A DNA stretch of 64,000 bases from Megalonaias nervosa (Eukaryota; Mollusca; Bivalvia; Unionida; Unionidae): NCBI GenBank assembly GCA_016617855.1, contig JAECUM010003687.1, positions 1 through 64,000 of the forward strand, given 5' to 3'. This document shows, piece by piece, positions 12,845 through 24,755 of the stretch. The notes below the pieces were generated by a model. That model was given only the letters and a program-made list of their open reading frames with translations. It was not told the origin of the DNA and did no database searches. The position numbers and the translations under genes were made by a program. Within the stretch, counting starts at the first letter, position 1, and each line of letters opens with the position of its first letter.

Positions 12845-13480
12845 GAGATGAGTTAGGATAAACTTCGCTTTGCACCATGGTACGAACTATAGTGAAATAG
12901 ACCAAGTTGAGGTATTGATCTTGCCTGTTTGATGAAAGATGGAAAGTTTTCAAAATTGGCAAATTCAACTTATAATCTGCATCAACATAAAGGCCATCAA
13001 ATAGAGTACCTTTTGAGAAAGCAACAGGTGTGAGGTGAATTTGTTTGCATTTGCAAAATGCACAGTGGAGAGAATGTTGGCATACTTCTGTGTTACTTGC
13101 ATTTTCTGTGGCTGATGTTTCTGTACATGCTGCACATGTGAAAATTGTAAATGATGTAAACACACAGTTAACCAAAATGGCTGCTCCCATGTGCTTGAAA
13201 AATCAGTCTGAATTAGTCTAAAGTACACAGCCTTTAACTGCTATTAAAATAAGGATACAGAATTTTACCAGAGTAGGCAATACTAACTGTTGAAAGTGCA
13301 ATGAATGAGTTACAAAATATTTAAAAAGTAAAAACAGCTATTGGCTCTATGTCTTGCAATTTTCCTCTAAAATTCAGGAACTGAAAATGATGAAAAATTC
13401 GTAGTTATTTTTTATGTGTGTATCTGAAATAAGGCCAAGCTGTTTACTCTGTAATCCAAATTACACCCATCAGTCATTCA
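12845..13480 (-). mobile_element. Remnant of the TTAA-flanked short element, diverged copy
   Basis: In reverse orientation this stretch matches the units at 38597-39870 and 40591-41260. Shared landmarks are ttacacccatca, the ggccaagctgt-tactctgtaa region, ttgaaagtgcaatgaatga and the segment translating as CQHS-H-A--KCKQ-HLT. It is much more diverged than those copies and its ends are lost. Confidence 0.7.
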
Positions 13481-13639
13481 GTAAAATATAGGAAATTAAA
13501 AGTTCTTTTAACAATACATAAGATATATGCAGTCTTTTTTAAACAACCATGATAATTGATGTGGAAAACTAGGGAAATTCATTCTTTTCAAAAAACTCTA
13601 ACCCTATGAAGCCTGCAAAACGGTAAAGTGCCACTAAAT

Positions 13640-14445
13640 TTTAAACAAAATTCTTTTGATTTAATCATTCTATAAAGAAAGAAGGGTCTGTTTGATTTTA
13701 TCAGCATATAAAGAAAAAATATTCTCTATGATTTGATCAGCATGTAAAGAAATAAGACCATCTTTGATCTTGACCATCATGTAAAGAAGGAAGACTCACC
13801 TTGATTATTTTGTATCAGCATGTAAAAAATGCTACTCTCTTTGATTTGATCAGCATGTAAAAAATGCTACTCTCTTTGATTTGATCAGCATGCAAAAAAT
13901 AAGATTCTGTTTGATTCTATTAGCCTATAAATAAGAAACTCTTTGATCATCATATGAAGAAAGAAGACTTTGATTTGATCAGCATGTAAAAAATAAGATT
14001 CTGTTTGATTCTAATAGCCTATAAATAAGAAGCTCTTTGATTTGATCATCATGTAAAGAAAGAAGATGATCATTATGTGAAGAAAGAAGACTCTTTGATT
14101 TGATTATCATGTGAAGAAAGAAGACTCTTTGATTTGATCATGTGAAGAAAGAAGACTCTTTGATTTGATCAACATGTGAAGAAAGAAGACTCTTTGATTT
14201 GATCAACATGTAAAAAATAAGATTCTGTTTGATTCTAATAGCCTATAAGCAAGAAACTCTTTGATTTGATCATCATGTAAAGAAAGAAGATGATCATTAT
14301 GTGAAGAAAGAAGACTCTTTGATTTGATTATCATGTGAAGAAAGAAGACTCTTTGATTTGATTATCATGTGAAGAAAGAAGACTCTTTGATTTGATCATC
14401 ATATGAAGAAAGAAGACTCTTTGATTTGATGATAAGATAAAATAA
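13640..14445. repeat. Minisatellite family T (ttgatttgatcatcatgtaaagaaagaagactc), block 1
   Basis: About 22 diverged units of roughly 30-45 bp built from tttgatttgatcatc, atgtaaagaaagaag and actc. The same family returns at 18900-19600, 20955-21202 and 37195-37265. The virus-like element interrupts the third and fourth blocks. Confidence 0.9.
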
Positions 14446-15945
14446 GATAACATAAGAAAAGATTTACTTAAAGTCAGCATGAATTAAATCAACAATTCAT
14501 TATAAGCTCTAGTCAGTTTCATACTGCCATGATATAAAAAACAATAGACATTAAATCAAAAATGAATTACCAGGCATACTAACACAGTAAATGCATGTGC
14601 ATCGATACATCTGCACAAGATACACAGCACGTAACTTAAAATAAATGCAAACAAAACATTTTAAAGACAGTAACTAAAAGTGAATTTAGTATTTGTGTAC
14701 ATTAAGATCCATAAGTTAGAATAATTAGCAGAAAAATGTTCAGAGGCCTGGCTAGGATTTTAAAACTAGGGATCTAGGACTCCCATTTTGATACTAATAG
14801 GAGTCCCAATAGCAAAAGTTGCAGTCCCATCCTAGAAAACTATGCAGATTAGAAGAATTATTGGTTACCAGAGTTTAACTTCTACATTTTGTATAACACT
14901 GACATAGCTCTTGTTTGTCCATGAGAGTGAGAATGAATTTTGTCAATCCAAGGAAAGTCTTATTCCAGGCACTAAGCTAGGCATCACACACGTTCTTACA
15001 CTTGGCTACTGTCTCATCCAAACTATCAGTTCTAGCAACTTTATCACTCTTCTGAATCTCATTATAATCTTTGTCAGTTTGCTGTTTAACCCCAAATACT
15101 TATAGAAATTTGCAAAAAGCATTTTGTCTAAGTCTCAACATGTATTGATTCTGAGGTCACGTGCACTGCTTATTGAGCTACACTAGGAAATGAACACAAT
15201 GTCGTTTATTTGATGTACTCTTATAAATGACCACCTGTACATCTCTGGGTCTTTCAGCCTCTAAATTCAAAGCTCTGTTAATATCAGTACATTTTCCCAC
15301 CCAGCCTCCAGTCAGAACCTTTGAACTTACCACCCAGCTATTGTATCATGTTCCTTTGATAATGGCAACATGTTGATCAAAGGGTCTTTCTGCCCCTGAA
15401 TTCTGTCATTGTAAATATCAGCACAGCTAATTGATCAACACATTTTCCCACTAAGCAGGTGGCTAAAGCAGGACTGGCAAGTCTTTGAATTTTGCTTCCC
15501 ATCTATTACATGTGTACGGACAACTCACGCCTAAGTGATTTTCTGCATCCCAGATGACAAAATTGGCATCCAGATATGCATGATTAAACATTTCCAAGAC
15601 CTGCATGTTGCGCTGCTAAAAGATGTAGGTAAAGGTTGAAATTTATGTTACATGCAGAAGCACCAATTTAAGACCAAAAGCATGCTGATATGTAGGTTAT
15701 GACTTACTTGAAAGGAGCTAACATTTAGGGCACTTGACAGTACATAAGACAGTGACAGATAAAAGATTTGTTGTCATGATCATGGCAAGAGAGTTATGGG
15801 GTGGGATGGGGTCTTAAATGCAGATATTACATGTACAGTCTTTACCATTCCACAATAAAACCATTTATCTGAATGAATTCAAATTTAATTGTTTTCTAAA
15901 GTGATTAGGTAGATCATTCTATATAATGGTTGCTGCTTTATTATC
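14446..15945. other. Intron sequence, no feature seen
   Basis: No gene or repeat recognised. Open frames of about 60 codons have no supporting context. Confidence 0.55.
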
Positions 15946-15949
15946 CAAA

Positions 15950-16725
15950 ACTCTTTGCCACATGTTTGGGTTTTAATTCTAGAGGCATCTAAAGTTGTAT
16001 TTATTGAGTTTAAAACAAACAAAATCATCCAAAACCCTTTGCCATATGTTGGGGTTTTGATTCGTGGGATATCTAAAGTTGTATTTATTGAGTTTAAAAC
16101 ATTCAAAAATAATCCAAAACTCATTGCCATATGTTGGGGTTTTAATTCATGGGACATCTAAAGCTGTATTTATTGAGTTTAAAACAAACAAAATCATACA
16201 AAACTCTTTGCCATATGATGGGGTTTTAATTCGTTGGACATCTATAGTTGTATTTATTGAGTTTAAAACAAAGAAAATCATTCAAAACTCTTTGCCATAT
16301 GTTGGAGTTTTAATTCATGGGACATCTAAAGTTGTATTTATTGAGTTTAAAACAAACAAAATCATCCAAAACTCTTTGCCATATGTTGGGGTTTTAATTT
16401 GTGGGACATCTAAAGTTATATTTATTGAGTTTAAAACACGCAAAATCATCCAAAACTCTTTGCCATATGTTGGGGTTTTAATTCGTGGGACATCTAAAGT
16501 TGTATTTATTGAGTTTAAAACAAACAAAATCATCCAAAACTCTTTGCTGTATGTTGGGGTTTTAATTCGTGGGACATCTCTAGTTGTATTTATTGAGTTT
16601 AAAACAAACAAAATCATCCAAAATTCTTTGTCGTATGTTGGGGTTTTAATTCATGGGACATCTAAAGTTGTATTTATTGAGTTTAAAACAAACAAAATTA
16701 TCCAAAACATTTGGGAGCATGCTTA
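15950..16725. repeat. 84-bp tandem repeat, about 9 copies
   Basis: The unit contains tctttgccatatgttgggg, ttttaattcgtgggacatct and attgagtttaaaacaaac. Because 84 is divisible by 3 and the unit lacks stops in some frames, long open frames appear on both strands (224 codons at 16064-16738 plus, 100 codons on minus). This is a property of the repeat and not evidence of a protein. Confidence 0.95.
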
Positions 16726-16729
16726 TTCA

Positions 16730-17230
16730 GAATTGTAAAAGTCTCTAGAATCATAGTCTGAAATCAGGGTTGGCAATTTTGTCTAAGTAGGAGTTTGTGA
16801 TAATTGCTTGAGTAATCATAATATACAAATCTCAGAAAAAGCTCATGTATTTTTTCAAGTATCGTAGTGTTCATGTCACTGTAAAAATGCCTGGTTAAGG
16901 GACAGAAGTTGAAATTGGAAAGGACAAATATATGTAACGCTTTCAATTTGTCGAGTCAAGATAACTTCTGATCAGTAATTGTAAAGATAGTTGTCTTGGA
17001 GCTTGATTATGAAGATTTGTTACATATGAATCGAGTTGCAGTCAATAGTTGAAATAGATTCCAAAGTTCAACAGTTTCATCACAGTTTATGACAGTAATA
17101 ATTATGTTAAGTACAAACTTCATACTGAATGTCCTTTCACCCACAGCTTGCACTTGAAACTTTTCAGGGTTGGCTTGCATTTTGTTCACAGTGAACCAGT
17201 CAATCAGAATGTTTGACTCTGTTTCAAGTA
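16730..17230. other. Intron sequence, no feature seen
   Basis: Spacer between the 84-bp array and the next transposon; nothing recognised. Confidence 0.6.
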
Positions 17231-18803
17231 CACCTCTCCCTCGATAACTCGGGCACATCGGGGTCCAAAAACATAGACCACACTGTACGCGGGGGCGCGA
17301 GTTACCAAGGGACGTCCCTAAAATCCACTAGACAAAAGACATCCAGAGAACCGCGGGGTTGGGGGGGAGGGACTGGGCTGTTTGCTAAATGAATCCTCGT
17401 TTTATAATCGCATCGAGAATAGTTGTCACTAAAGCGCTTTTTCTGATGAAGTTGTTCATTATTCTGTATAAATCACATTTATTTTCAAAAATGTCCAACA
17501 TCTGAAAGATTGATAACACATTTCCAACGGGTTTCAACAACCAACATGGTACGCGTAAACATTTGTGTATTACGTTACGTCTTTTTGTGTTTGTTGATTA
17601 TTCTGCTTCCTGGAGTGGTGTGCAATAGTTTTTTTCGAAACGAGGAGTCTATGAAGCCGTGAACCAGACTAACTGTTGATACACTATCAAACAAGATTCC
17701 TTTTGATAAAAAAAACAACAAAAAACACAACATTTCATGAGACAATCGTCTATGTCGAAACTGAATTTTTTAATTGTTTCATTAGTAAAATATTGATGCC
17801 GTGATTTCATTGCAAGTAACAGTGAAACTTCTTATCATCCTTGAGAATATCTCTATGTGCGAATTCAGGAATCCTCTGAAACTCGTTTTCCCTACAGTGG
17901 TCGGTATCTGTGAAACAAAGCTCTTTATTTTATGGAGCACTCGTTTCGCTTGGTTGCCTTGCTATCTTTAATCACAGTTATGATTGAGTAGGTTAATTTA
18001 AGGTTGTTTTATTAGATTACGTACACAATAACATTTATAACAATGTTCAATTGATCAACTGAAATGAATTACCCGACATACAACCGGAGTCGCTGGTTCT
18101 TAAACATGTAGGATTTGTATGCCTTTTAAATTTTATTGTTTATTCCACCTCCTTTATTTGATTCAAAAGACGTAATTAAAGTAATAATAGAAAAGGAGGC
18201 CTGCTGTTTCTTTAGTGCAACAATACAACAAATGTTTCTGCTAGTCTGATATGAAAACACGGTCGGCACTTAATTAGGTGCTCAGAGAAATGCTCGCGGT
18301 TTCGGTAGATTGACACATTTTACGTTTAATTACAACAGGACACATTGCATTTATGATGAGTACACTTAAAAGGAACTAAAAGATAGAATTATAACACAAA
18401 TTTCAATTGATACAAAAAAATGATTTAATTGGTATTTATTTATTAAAGTACTGCCTCCACTAGGCGTGACATTTTCATTTATCACAATTTCCTTGAGTAT
18501 TGTTAATTACGTTGTACTAAGAATGTCATTTTGAAAGAAAATGTAACAAATGTTATGACTTCTTTTTAAAGTTGAGATTTCATTACGTTGATTAAAATTT
18601 CCAGGTCCTATCTACTGTTTTCGATGAAGAAATGAGCGATATATCAGTTTCCGTTGCCAATTTTGATCATGATTTTCTTGAAGTTCAACAAATAGGAATA
18701 CATTTTATGGTATTTTCTGGTTTAAAAAATGGGATCCACGCCTGACCCCGTGTTATAAGTGGGTTCGCTTGTTATCAGGGCGCGAGTTATCGAGGGAGTG
18801 GTG
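17231..18803. mobile_element. Non-autonomous TA-flanked DNA transposon, copy 2 (inverted)
   Basis: A 1,573-bp full-length copy of the element at 5194-6763, in opposite orientation and again flanked by TA (17229-17230 and 18804-18805). It starts cacctctccctcgataactc and ends gagttatcgagggagtggtg. Internal sequence is collinear with copy 1 but clearly diverged, so the two are separate old insertions. Confidence 0.85.
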
Positions 18804-18899
18804 TATGTTAATCATAGTGTCAAAATCCAGTGAGGAAATGACAAAATATTGCCATCAGAATAATTATAAAATGAGCCATATATAATAAATTATCCTGCA

Positions 18900-19600
18900 A
18901 CGAAAACAAAGACTCCTGTAAAGAAAGAAGACTATTGTGGTTTGTTCATTCTGTGAAAAAAGATGACTCTGATTGTTTTGATCATCTTTTAAAGAAAGAA
19001 GACTCTCGTTGAATTGATCATGTTGTAAAGAATGAAGACTCATTGATTTGATCATCCTGTAAAGAAAGAAGACTGATTTGATCATGATGTAAAGAAAGAA
19101 AACTGATTTGATCATGATGTAAAGAATGAAGACTCATTGATTTGATCATCCTGTAAAGAAAGATGACTGATTTGATGATGATGTAAAGAAAGACTCGTTG
19201 ATTTGATCATCCTGTAAAGAAAGAAGACTGATTTGATCATGATGTAAAGAATGAAGACTCATTGATTTGATCATCCTGTAAAGAAAGATGACTGATTTGA
19301 TGATGATGATGTAAAGAAAGACTCATTGATTTGATCATCCTGTAAAGAAAGATGACTGATTTGATCATGATATAAAGATTTATTGATTTAATCGTCCTGT
19401 AAAGAAAAACTTCTCTCTTTAATTTGATCATCCTGTAAGGAAAGAAGATTCTCCTCAATTAGATCATCTTGTAAAGGAGGAGCACTCTCTTTGCAGTTAT
19501 CATCATGTAAAGAAAAAACACTTTTTTATTTGATCATCCTGTGCAGCAAGAAGACCCTAATTGATTTCATAATCCTATAAAGAAAGAAGACTTTTCAGGG
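18900..19600. repeat. Minisatellite family T, block 2
   Basis: About 20 units of tgatttgatcatcctgtaaa plus gaaagaagac, with local higher-order duplication (paired units containing gatgatgatgtaaag). This block shows the cctgtaaag variant, which is the target in which the virus-like element lies. Confidence 0.9.
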
Positions 19601-20950
19601 ATTACAAATTGTATAAACATCAGCTCGCCTCTGACTGGAAAACTGAACTTGTCATTGGAACATTTGAGCTTGCCCCAACTATTATGTTCCAACATGAGCA
19701 AAACAATAAGATAAAATAAGGTATATTGTATGGCAATTGCATTATACTTATTGCAGCTTTGTTTCCTTTGAATCTCTGTTGATACCTTAAAACCGTATGC
19801 CAATAATTATAGTAATCCATAAATATATATGTAAATATACAAATAGATATATATGTAGATCAGAAAGAGTTGGAAGAACAAAAACAGACATGTATATAGG
19901 CAGATACAGGAAGGGTAGAAAATATTTTGGAAACAACTATACGTTTTTTGAGAGAGAATGTTTGTAATGATTTAATTATATTCAAAACTCATGGATGTGA
20001 GAACACTTAATTTATCCATTTACTTAACAATTATCATATAGTCACCTTCCAATCGCTGTTTTGCGTCCAAATATTTGAAAATCTGACTATACAGAATGAT
20101 TTGAGAACACTTATTTTTGTCCATTTAATATTTTGCCAAGCAAATATATTGAGTCACCTGTAATTATCATGAAAACAGTATATTATAAACACCACCTGTG
20201 GGTACTAATTTTTACTAAAAACATTCACGCTTTAAACTATATCTTCCTTGATGTTAATCGTTGGAGATAGTGCCTTTTACTTCCATAAACACACCTGTGA
20301 AACAACTCGCACGAGTTATATTTTTAGCAACATAACACCTACTTACCATAAAATTGGCAACATGCAACAAAACAATCTTTGAAAAGCCATTGTTTAGAGT
20401 CGGGCAATCTGACAAAAAAATGACCGACACTAATTTAAGACCGAAAAATCAACAGATCCTTCATATGAACAAATATTATGAGTACAGTGTACACAGTGAC
20501 TCATAATTTAATATATCAGTGTTATTCCTTATTTGTCAAAACTTGCTATAAATGGTAAATATTCATACTATCACGTATGCACAAGAAGATGTGAGACTGG
20601 CCTTGACATTGACTACATGATACATATTACATATACAGTAGATGAAAGAAACTGTATTGAGGTATGCAAAAGGAGGATGTGTTACATATCAATGCTACAT
20701 ATATAGATGCATTTATATGTATTGTGGCAAGATAACAGTGTAGAAAACTTGTAGAACCTAAAGTATTAGGAACTCTACATGAAACTGAATCTATAAAATA
20801 GCTCACACAGAATTCACAACATTGAATAAAATTTCTTGTATCTTGTATCCATTTCTAAATTTTTTTGGACCTGTCCATTGGTAAATGCTTTGCAAATCTG
20901 AGCTTGCCCGAGTCAAATTAGAGCTTGTCCCTGGCAAATGAATTTGTTAA
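19601..20950. other. Intron sequence, no feature seen
   Basis: AT-rich sequence with no recognisable gene. Minus-strand frames of 66-78 codons at 19567-19820 overlap each other and show no domain. Confidence 0.55.
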
Positions 20951-20954
20951 TCCC

Positions 20955-21202
20955 TGATCTTTGATTTGACCACCTTGTCAAGAAAAAAGATTCTCTATGA
21001 TCTGATCATCCTGCAGTGAAAGAATACTGTCTTTGATTTGATCGTATGTAAAGAAAGCAAACTCTTTGATTTGATCAACCTGTAAAAAATGAAGAATGTT
21101 TAACTCAATCATCCTGTAGAGGATTAAGACTCTTTAAGGAAAGAAGACTCTTTGATTTGATCATCCAGTAAGGAAATTAAACTCATTGATTTGATCATCC
21201 TG
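20955..21202. repeat. Minisatellite family T, block 3, interrupted by the element
   Basis: Diverged units of the same family end at ttgatcatcctg (21191-21202). The repeat resumes after the virus-like element with ttctgtaaagacataagtctc. The five bases tcctg (21198-21202) are the left target-duplication copy. Confidence 0.85.
21198..21202. other. Left target-site duplication (tcctg)
   Basis: The left copy reads tcctg and the right copy (37190-37194) ttctg. Removing the element restores the minisatellite motif gatcatcctgtaaag, so these five bases are the natural duplication boundary. Confidence 0.7.
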
Positions 21203-21401
21203 AGCAGCAGGGAGGGTAAACAGACCACTTTTTGTAGAGCATTTATTTTTAAAAAATAAGGGTTCCTACAAGGGTAAAAAAGATTATGTTTGAAACAAAG
21301 GGACTACGAACATAAACAGTTCCATAGAGCTTTTATTTATGAAAAATGGAACCAAAAACATCACATGTGGTCGCACCCTCCCTGCTGCTGTCGATTTAAA
21401 A
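21203..21401 (+). repeat. Left terminal inverted repeat with internal inverted repeats
   Basis: 199 bp that match the reverse complement of 36984-37189. It begins agcagcagggagggt and carries the exact inverse accctccctgctgct at 21375-21389, so each terminal repeat is itself bounded by a 15-bp inverted repeat. Inside, two AT-rich imperfect palindromes (around tgtagagc ... ttcctaca and gttccat ... atggaac) could each fold as a hairpin. Confidence 0.92.
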
Positions 21402-22577
21402 CCAACGATTTATCGACTTTAAAGTATCCTGAATAAATTCAAACATAAAAAGCAACTATGATGTTCGGTCTACCATTCCACTGGGGTCCCTTCTGCCGAT
21501 AAAGCCTTTACCAATAAGGTCCTAAGAGTCCTTGTAAGGCCTTTTATTATGGCCCACAGGCACTCTTCATTGGCTAGGACCTGTCTTGTGACCCACAGGC
21601 ACCTTATTGAGACTTTTTTTTTCCGGCGGACATTCTTTCTGAATGTCCCTATGTGGGTACCCTTCAGTGAGGTCACAAGGTCACGAGCTTACATCATACT
21701 GTTGTTTATTTTTGGGGTGCAAGCGCATAGACACACCCCCATTGACAAAGTCAATGCGAATTCCTAATGTGTGAAACGAAATATTAGAAATTCAGAGGGC
21801 TGTCTAGGCATATCGATTTCATGTCACCCCCTCCCCCAAATCAAACCACGGGGTAAGTGCAAAACTGCACTCGCCACATTGTTTGACGTTGGCGAGGGGA
21901 ACATGAAATCTCCTGGGGCTTGCTTGCGCCCCATTTATTAATGAAAATTGCATCCTAACGCCGCCCCCTACATATGTCCGGTACAGGGAATCGAACCACG
22001 GGCCTCGAGTATGAGAGCCAGACACTTTTGCACTGGACCATGAGCTCCAGTTATACATATAAGTTCCAAAAATAAATAGATAGCTATCTTAACCTTGACT
22101 CCATCACCTTGACGTTGTCAACGATGATAAGTATATACTACCAGAATATTTTTCTGATTCTGAATAAAATCTGCAATTTTACATAACTTCTGCCGTTTCT
22201 GCCTTGGTTAAACTATTACATTTTCAAGCCTCTTGACACAGTCAAGAATTTTATCAAGGTAGAACTGTGTTAGTAATATGCGTTGGATCAATATTATTCT
22301 GGTTCCTTCCGCCTATACTGAAGTTTGAACAACAAAAAAAATCGATAACGACTAAATCACCTCACGGCTTATGTGAAATATCTATAGCGGGGTTTGCTGT
22401 GATTTTATCCTTGATAACATCAAGGAATTCAGACTTTAGTGTTTGAGGGATACCGGGCTGGGAAATCGAAGTCAAAGAAGAACTATGCACCGTTTTTCAA
22501 GACTACGCTATACAAGGGAAACAACTGCTTAATTACTCTATCGTTTATCAGACAGAGTTATTTGACCGTTGATAGCA
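21402..22577. other. Left arm of element without a recognised gene
   Basis: About 1.2 kb between the terminal repeat and the ATPase gene. It is more GC-rich in places than the rest of the element and holds a tRNA-like sequence (21975-22052). Open frames (21470-21676 and 21819-22058 minus, 22439-22624 plus) show no domain, and the first two follow the tRNA-like repeat. It may be a later host-repeat insertion. Confidence 0.5.
21975..22052 (-). repeat. tRNA-like sequence with pol III A and B boxes (SINE head)
   Basis: On the minus strand tggtccagtgc (22030-22040) fits an A box and ggttcgattcc (21987-21997) a B box, with ctctcatac between them where an anticodon loop would be. Acceptor and anticodon stems pair poorly, so a working tRNA is unlikely. 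A tRNA-derived SINE in the left arm fits better; its tail was not delimited. Confidence 0.55.
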
Positions 22578-23249
22578 TCAGAGGCCAAATATTTTATTCA
22601 TACCTATACAATACCTCGACCTAGGAACATGCAAATTTATTGTTATAAAACCAAATGGGGTAGCTTGTGTTTTTGAAAAGAAATTTTTAAATTTAATCAT
22701 GTCCATATCCACTGAAAACCAAGTTTGATGAATATTTCGCAGTGTATATGTATCGACTCCATTAAACACAACTAAAATATTGCAGTTATCTCTGATCACC
22801 TTTGGTATTTGTGTATACCGCTGGGTAACATAAATCACGTCTGTGTTTTTATGTCTGCCTCAGGAAAATATCCGGGCAGGATTTGATTGTTTATCCAGCA
22901 TCACATCATCAAATACTACAAGATTGTTAATAAATCCGTCAAGGTCATCTACGGATGGGTCCTCATCAATATCGGTAATAAAATCAATAATATTGTCACT
23001 GTTTTCATTGAACAACTTTGCATTTTCATTTAAATCCTTAAGAACTTCATTACATCTTTGATCATCTACGGATGGAGCTACTAAATATAATTTATCCCAC
23101 TTGAGCCATCTCATTATCAAATTAAGCAATAATTGTGCTTTGCCTGATCCAGATGGACCTATTATGATTGCCCTAATAGAATTTGGCAATGCTTGGTGAT
23201 GCTTGACTGGTTCTTGTTTTCGTGTCGCTGAAAAGTCAGTTATATCCAT
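22578..23249 (-). pseudogene. DNA-packaging ATPase (FtsK/HerA-type, A32-like), one in-frame TGA
   Basis: ATPase that would pump viral DNA into the capsid. The frame starts at the ATG at 23249. Walker A reads IIIGPSGSGKAQLL near residue 30 (the usual S/T after GK is A here). Walker B reads LVVFDDVM near residue 118. Then comes the family motif IFS-stop-GRHKN with a threonine-glutamine sensor in VIYVTQRYTQIP, and the end is FGFITINLHVPR near 22620. About 223 codons in total, normal for Polinton and NCLDV-type ATPases. The single break is TGA at 22860-22862, exactly where relatives commonly carry arginine before GRH, so a CGA-to-TGA change is likely. The start lies 33 bp from the divergent PLA2 gene. 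Identification is by motif; the alanine in Walker A may be a second lesion. Confidence 0.85.
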
Positions 23250-23282
23250 GATAATAAATAGCATGTATTTATATTGTGTTTG

Positions 23283-23770
23283 ATGCAAGGCAATCACCCC
23301 CACCACTGGATTAACAACAACAATAACAAAAAAAATAAAAGGCGTGCACTCACAGGTAAGTGTGAAAAATGTGGAACAAAAAAATACAAATTTTATTCGT
23401 CTAGCATAAAGACAGGAGGTGATGTCACTGCTTCGTTGGGAAAATTACCAGGGGTTCCGTGGGCAAAGTATCCCGGGGACAACATCTACCTGGATACAAT
23501 TATTGTGGTCCTGGAAGTCGACTTGATATTCGACTTAATGATCAAAATCAACCAAAACCAGGAGAATACCCAATAAATGCTATTGATCAAGCGTGTCATA
23601 TTCATGATGTCGCGAATAAGAGTAATGATTTACAACAAAGACATCTCGCAGATGTAAAATTGATTCACGCGTTAAATTCTATAAAGAATAAATCTCTCAG
23701 AGAAAACCTCGCTAGTTTTCTAGTAAAAACTGCTATGAAAGGTAAAATAATGCTAGGGGCTGGTAATTAA
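23283..23770 (+). pseudogene. Virion phospholipase A2-domain protein, frameshifted
   Basis: The N-terminal part reads from the ATG at 23283 with a basic, asparagine-rich leader, a CEKCGTKKYKF motif (CxxC) and SLGKLPGVPWAKYPG. A frame change at about 23470-23500 moves to the second frame, which reads LPGYNYCGPGSRLD and then DQACHIHDVAN. YxxCGPG is the calcium-binding loop and D-x-x-x-x-H-D the catalytic helix of the PLA2 fold found in parvovirus VP1 and in some adintovirus-like virions, where the enzyme opens endosomal membranes during entry. The catalytic His-Asp pair is retained. The gene ends TAA at 23770, 16 bp before the integrase start. The frameshift follows a G run; a sequencing error cannot be excluded. 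Confidence 0.82.
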
Positions 23771-23786
23771 TTATATGATTATTATA

Positions 23787-24755
23787 ATGGAGTCTATTTA
23801 TTATAGCCCAAAAGGATATTGGGAGGGCAGAGCAGCGATTAGTAAACTCGCTACAGCAGCAAAAGTCTCACATGCTGTTGCTGCAGCGTGGTTATGACGA
23901 CATGCAATATGGCAAATATATCTACCACCACCTAAAAGAATTCAACACGCATATTTTGATGTCATGGTTTCTAATGAAGTTCATCAAGCAGATATTTTAT
24001 TTTTACGACACGATACCGTTAAAAATAGACGTCAATCACGCACATACAAATACGCGTTAACTGTCGTTCATGTTGCAAGTAGATATAAAGAAGCGGAACC
24101 ATTATCAACAAAAACAACATCTGAAGTTGCCTCTGCGTTTAAACGAATTTATCAGCGAGGACCATTACGATGGCCACAATTATTACAGGTTGATCCTGGC
24201 AAAGAATTTCTTGGTGAAGTATCATTGCTGATGAAGCAACATATTGTCATAATCAAACGAGGACACACCGCAATTCATCGTGATCAGGCAATAGTTGAAA
24301 GATTTAATCGAACACTCGCTGAGCAGTTATTTGGATACCAGTATGAAAAGAAAATAATTCAGAGCGACATGAGATCTCGTGAATGAGTTGCAAGATTACA
24401 GAGTGTGATAGCTGCGTTAAATAATGAGATTACTCATTCAATTTCAATGAAACCGATTGATGCGATTACGGAAAAACATATAATACCTCAGAACAAAATC
24501 ATACAATCTCAACCAGTATTAGGCAATGTGACTATAAGATATCTATATGAACCTGGTGAACTCGAAGGGGGTAAAAAAAGAGCAACTGATCCTATCTGGA
24601 GTGTGACCACACATAAAATTTCTAGTGTGGTAAGATCCACGGGTAGACTCGCAATCAACAGACTGGATTCAACTGCTCCTCAGCATAGATTTGTATGTGA
24701 ACAATTACAAGTAATTCCTGAAGACACACAATTACCACCGCATTCACTTTTGTAA
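23787..24755 (+). pseudogene. Retrovirus-type DDE integrase, two in-frame TGA
   Basis: Inserts the linear element into host DNA. The ATG at 23787 lies in a ttattataATGG context. The catalytic core reads YFDVMVSNEVHQADILF (first acidic position), ALTVVHVASRYKEAEPL, LLQVDPGKEFLGEV (second aspartate, D-x-G-x-E-F) and HRDQAIVERFNRTLAEQLF with the catalytic glutamate in V-E-R-F-N-R. The D-x-G-x-E-F and E-R-x-N-R-T-L motifs are classical for Polinton integrases. A C-terminal part with YLYEPGELEGG and DPIWSV resembles the chromodomain/SH3-like end. TGA codons at 23895-23897 and 24384-24386 sit before R-H and V-A-R, positions compatible with ancestral CGA. The 3' end overlaps the converging polymerase gene by 12 bp. 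Confidence 0.9.

Noticed and set aside
13640..14445. Possible CRISPR-like array of regular repeats
   Set aside because: Units abut without unique spacers, vary in length and lie in animal intron DNA; they are minisatellites. The same applies to the other arrays.
16064..16738. 224-codon open frame with a 28-residue repeat
   Set aside because: It is the 84-bp tandem repeat read in a stop-free frame; the opposite strand is open too, and there is no start context or domain.
23274..23576. Start of the PLA2 gene at 23274
   Set aside because: That position is TTG; the ATG at 23283 in the same frame is preferred.
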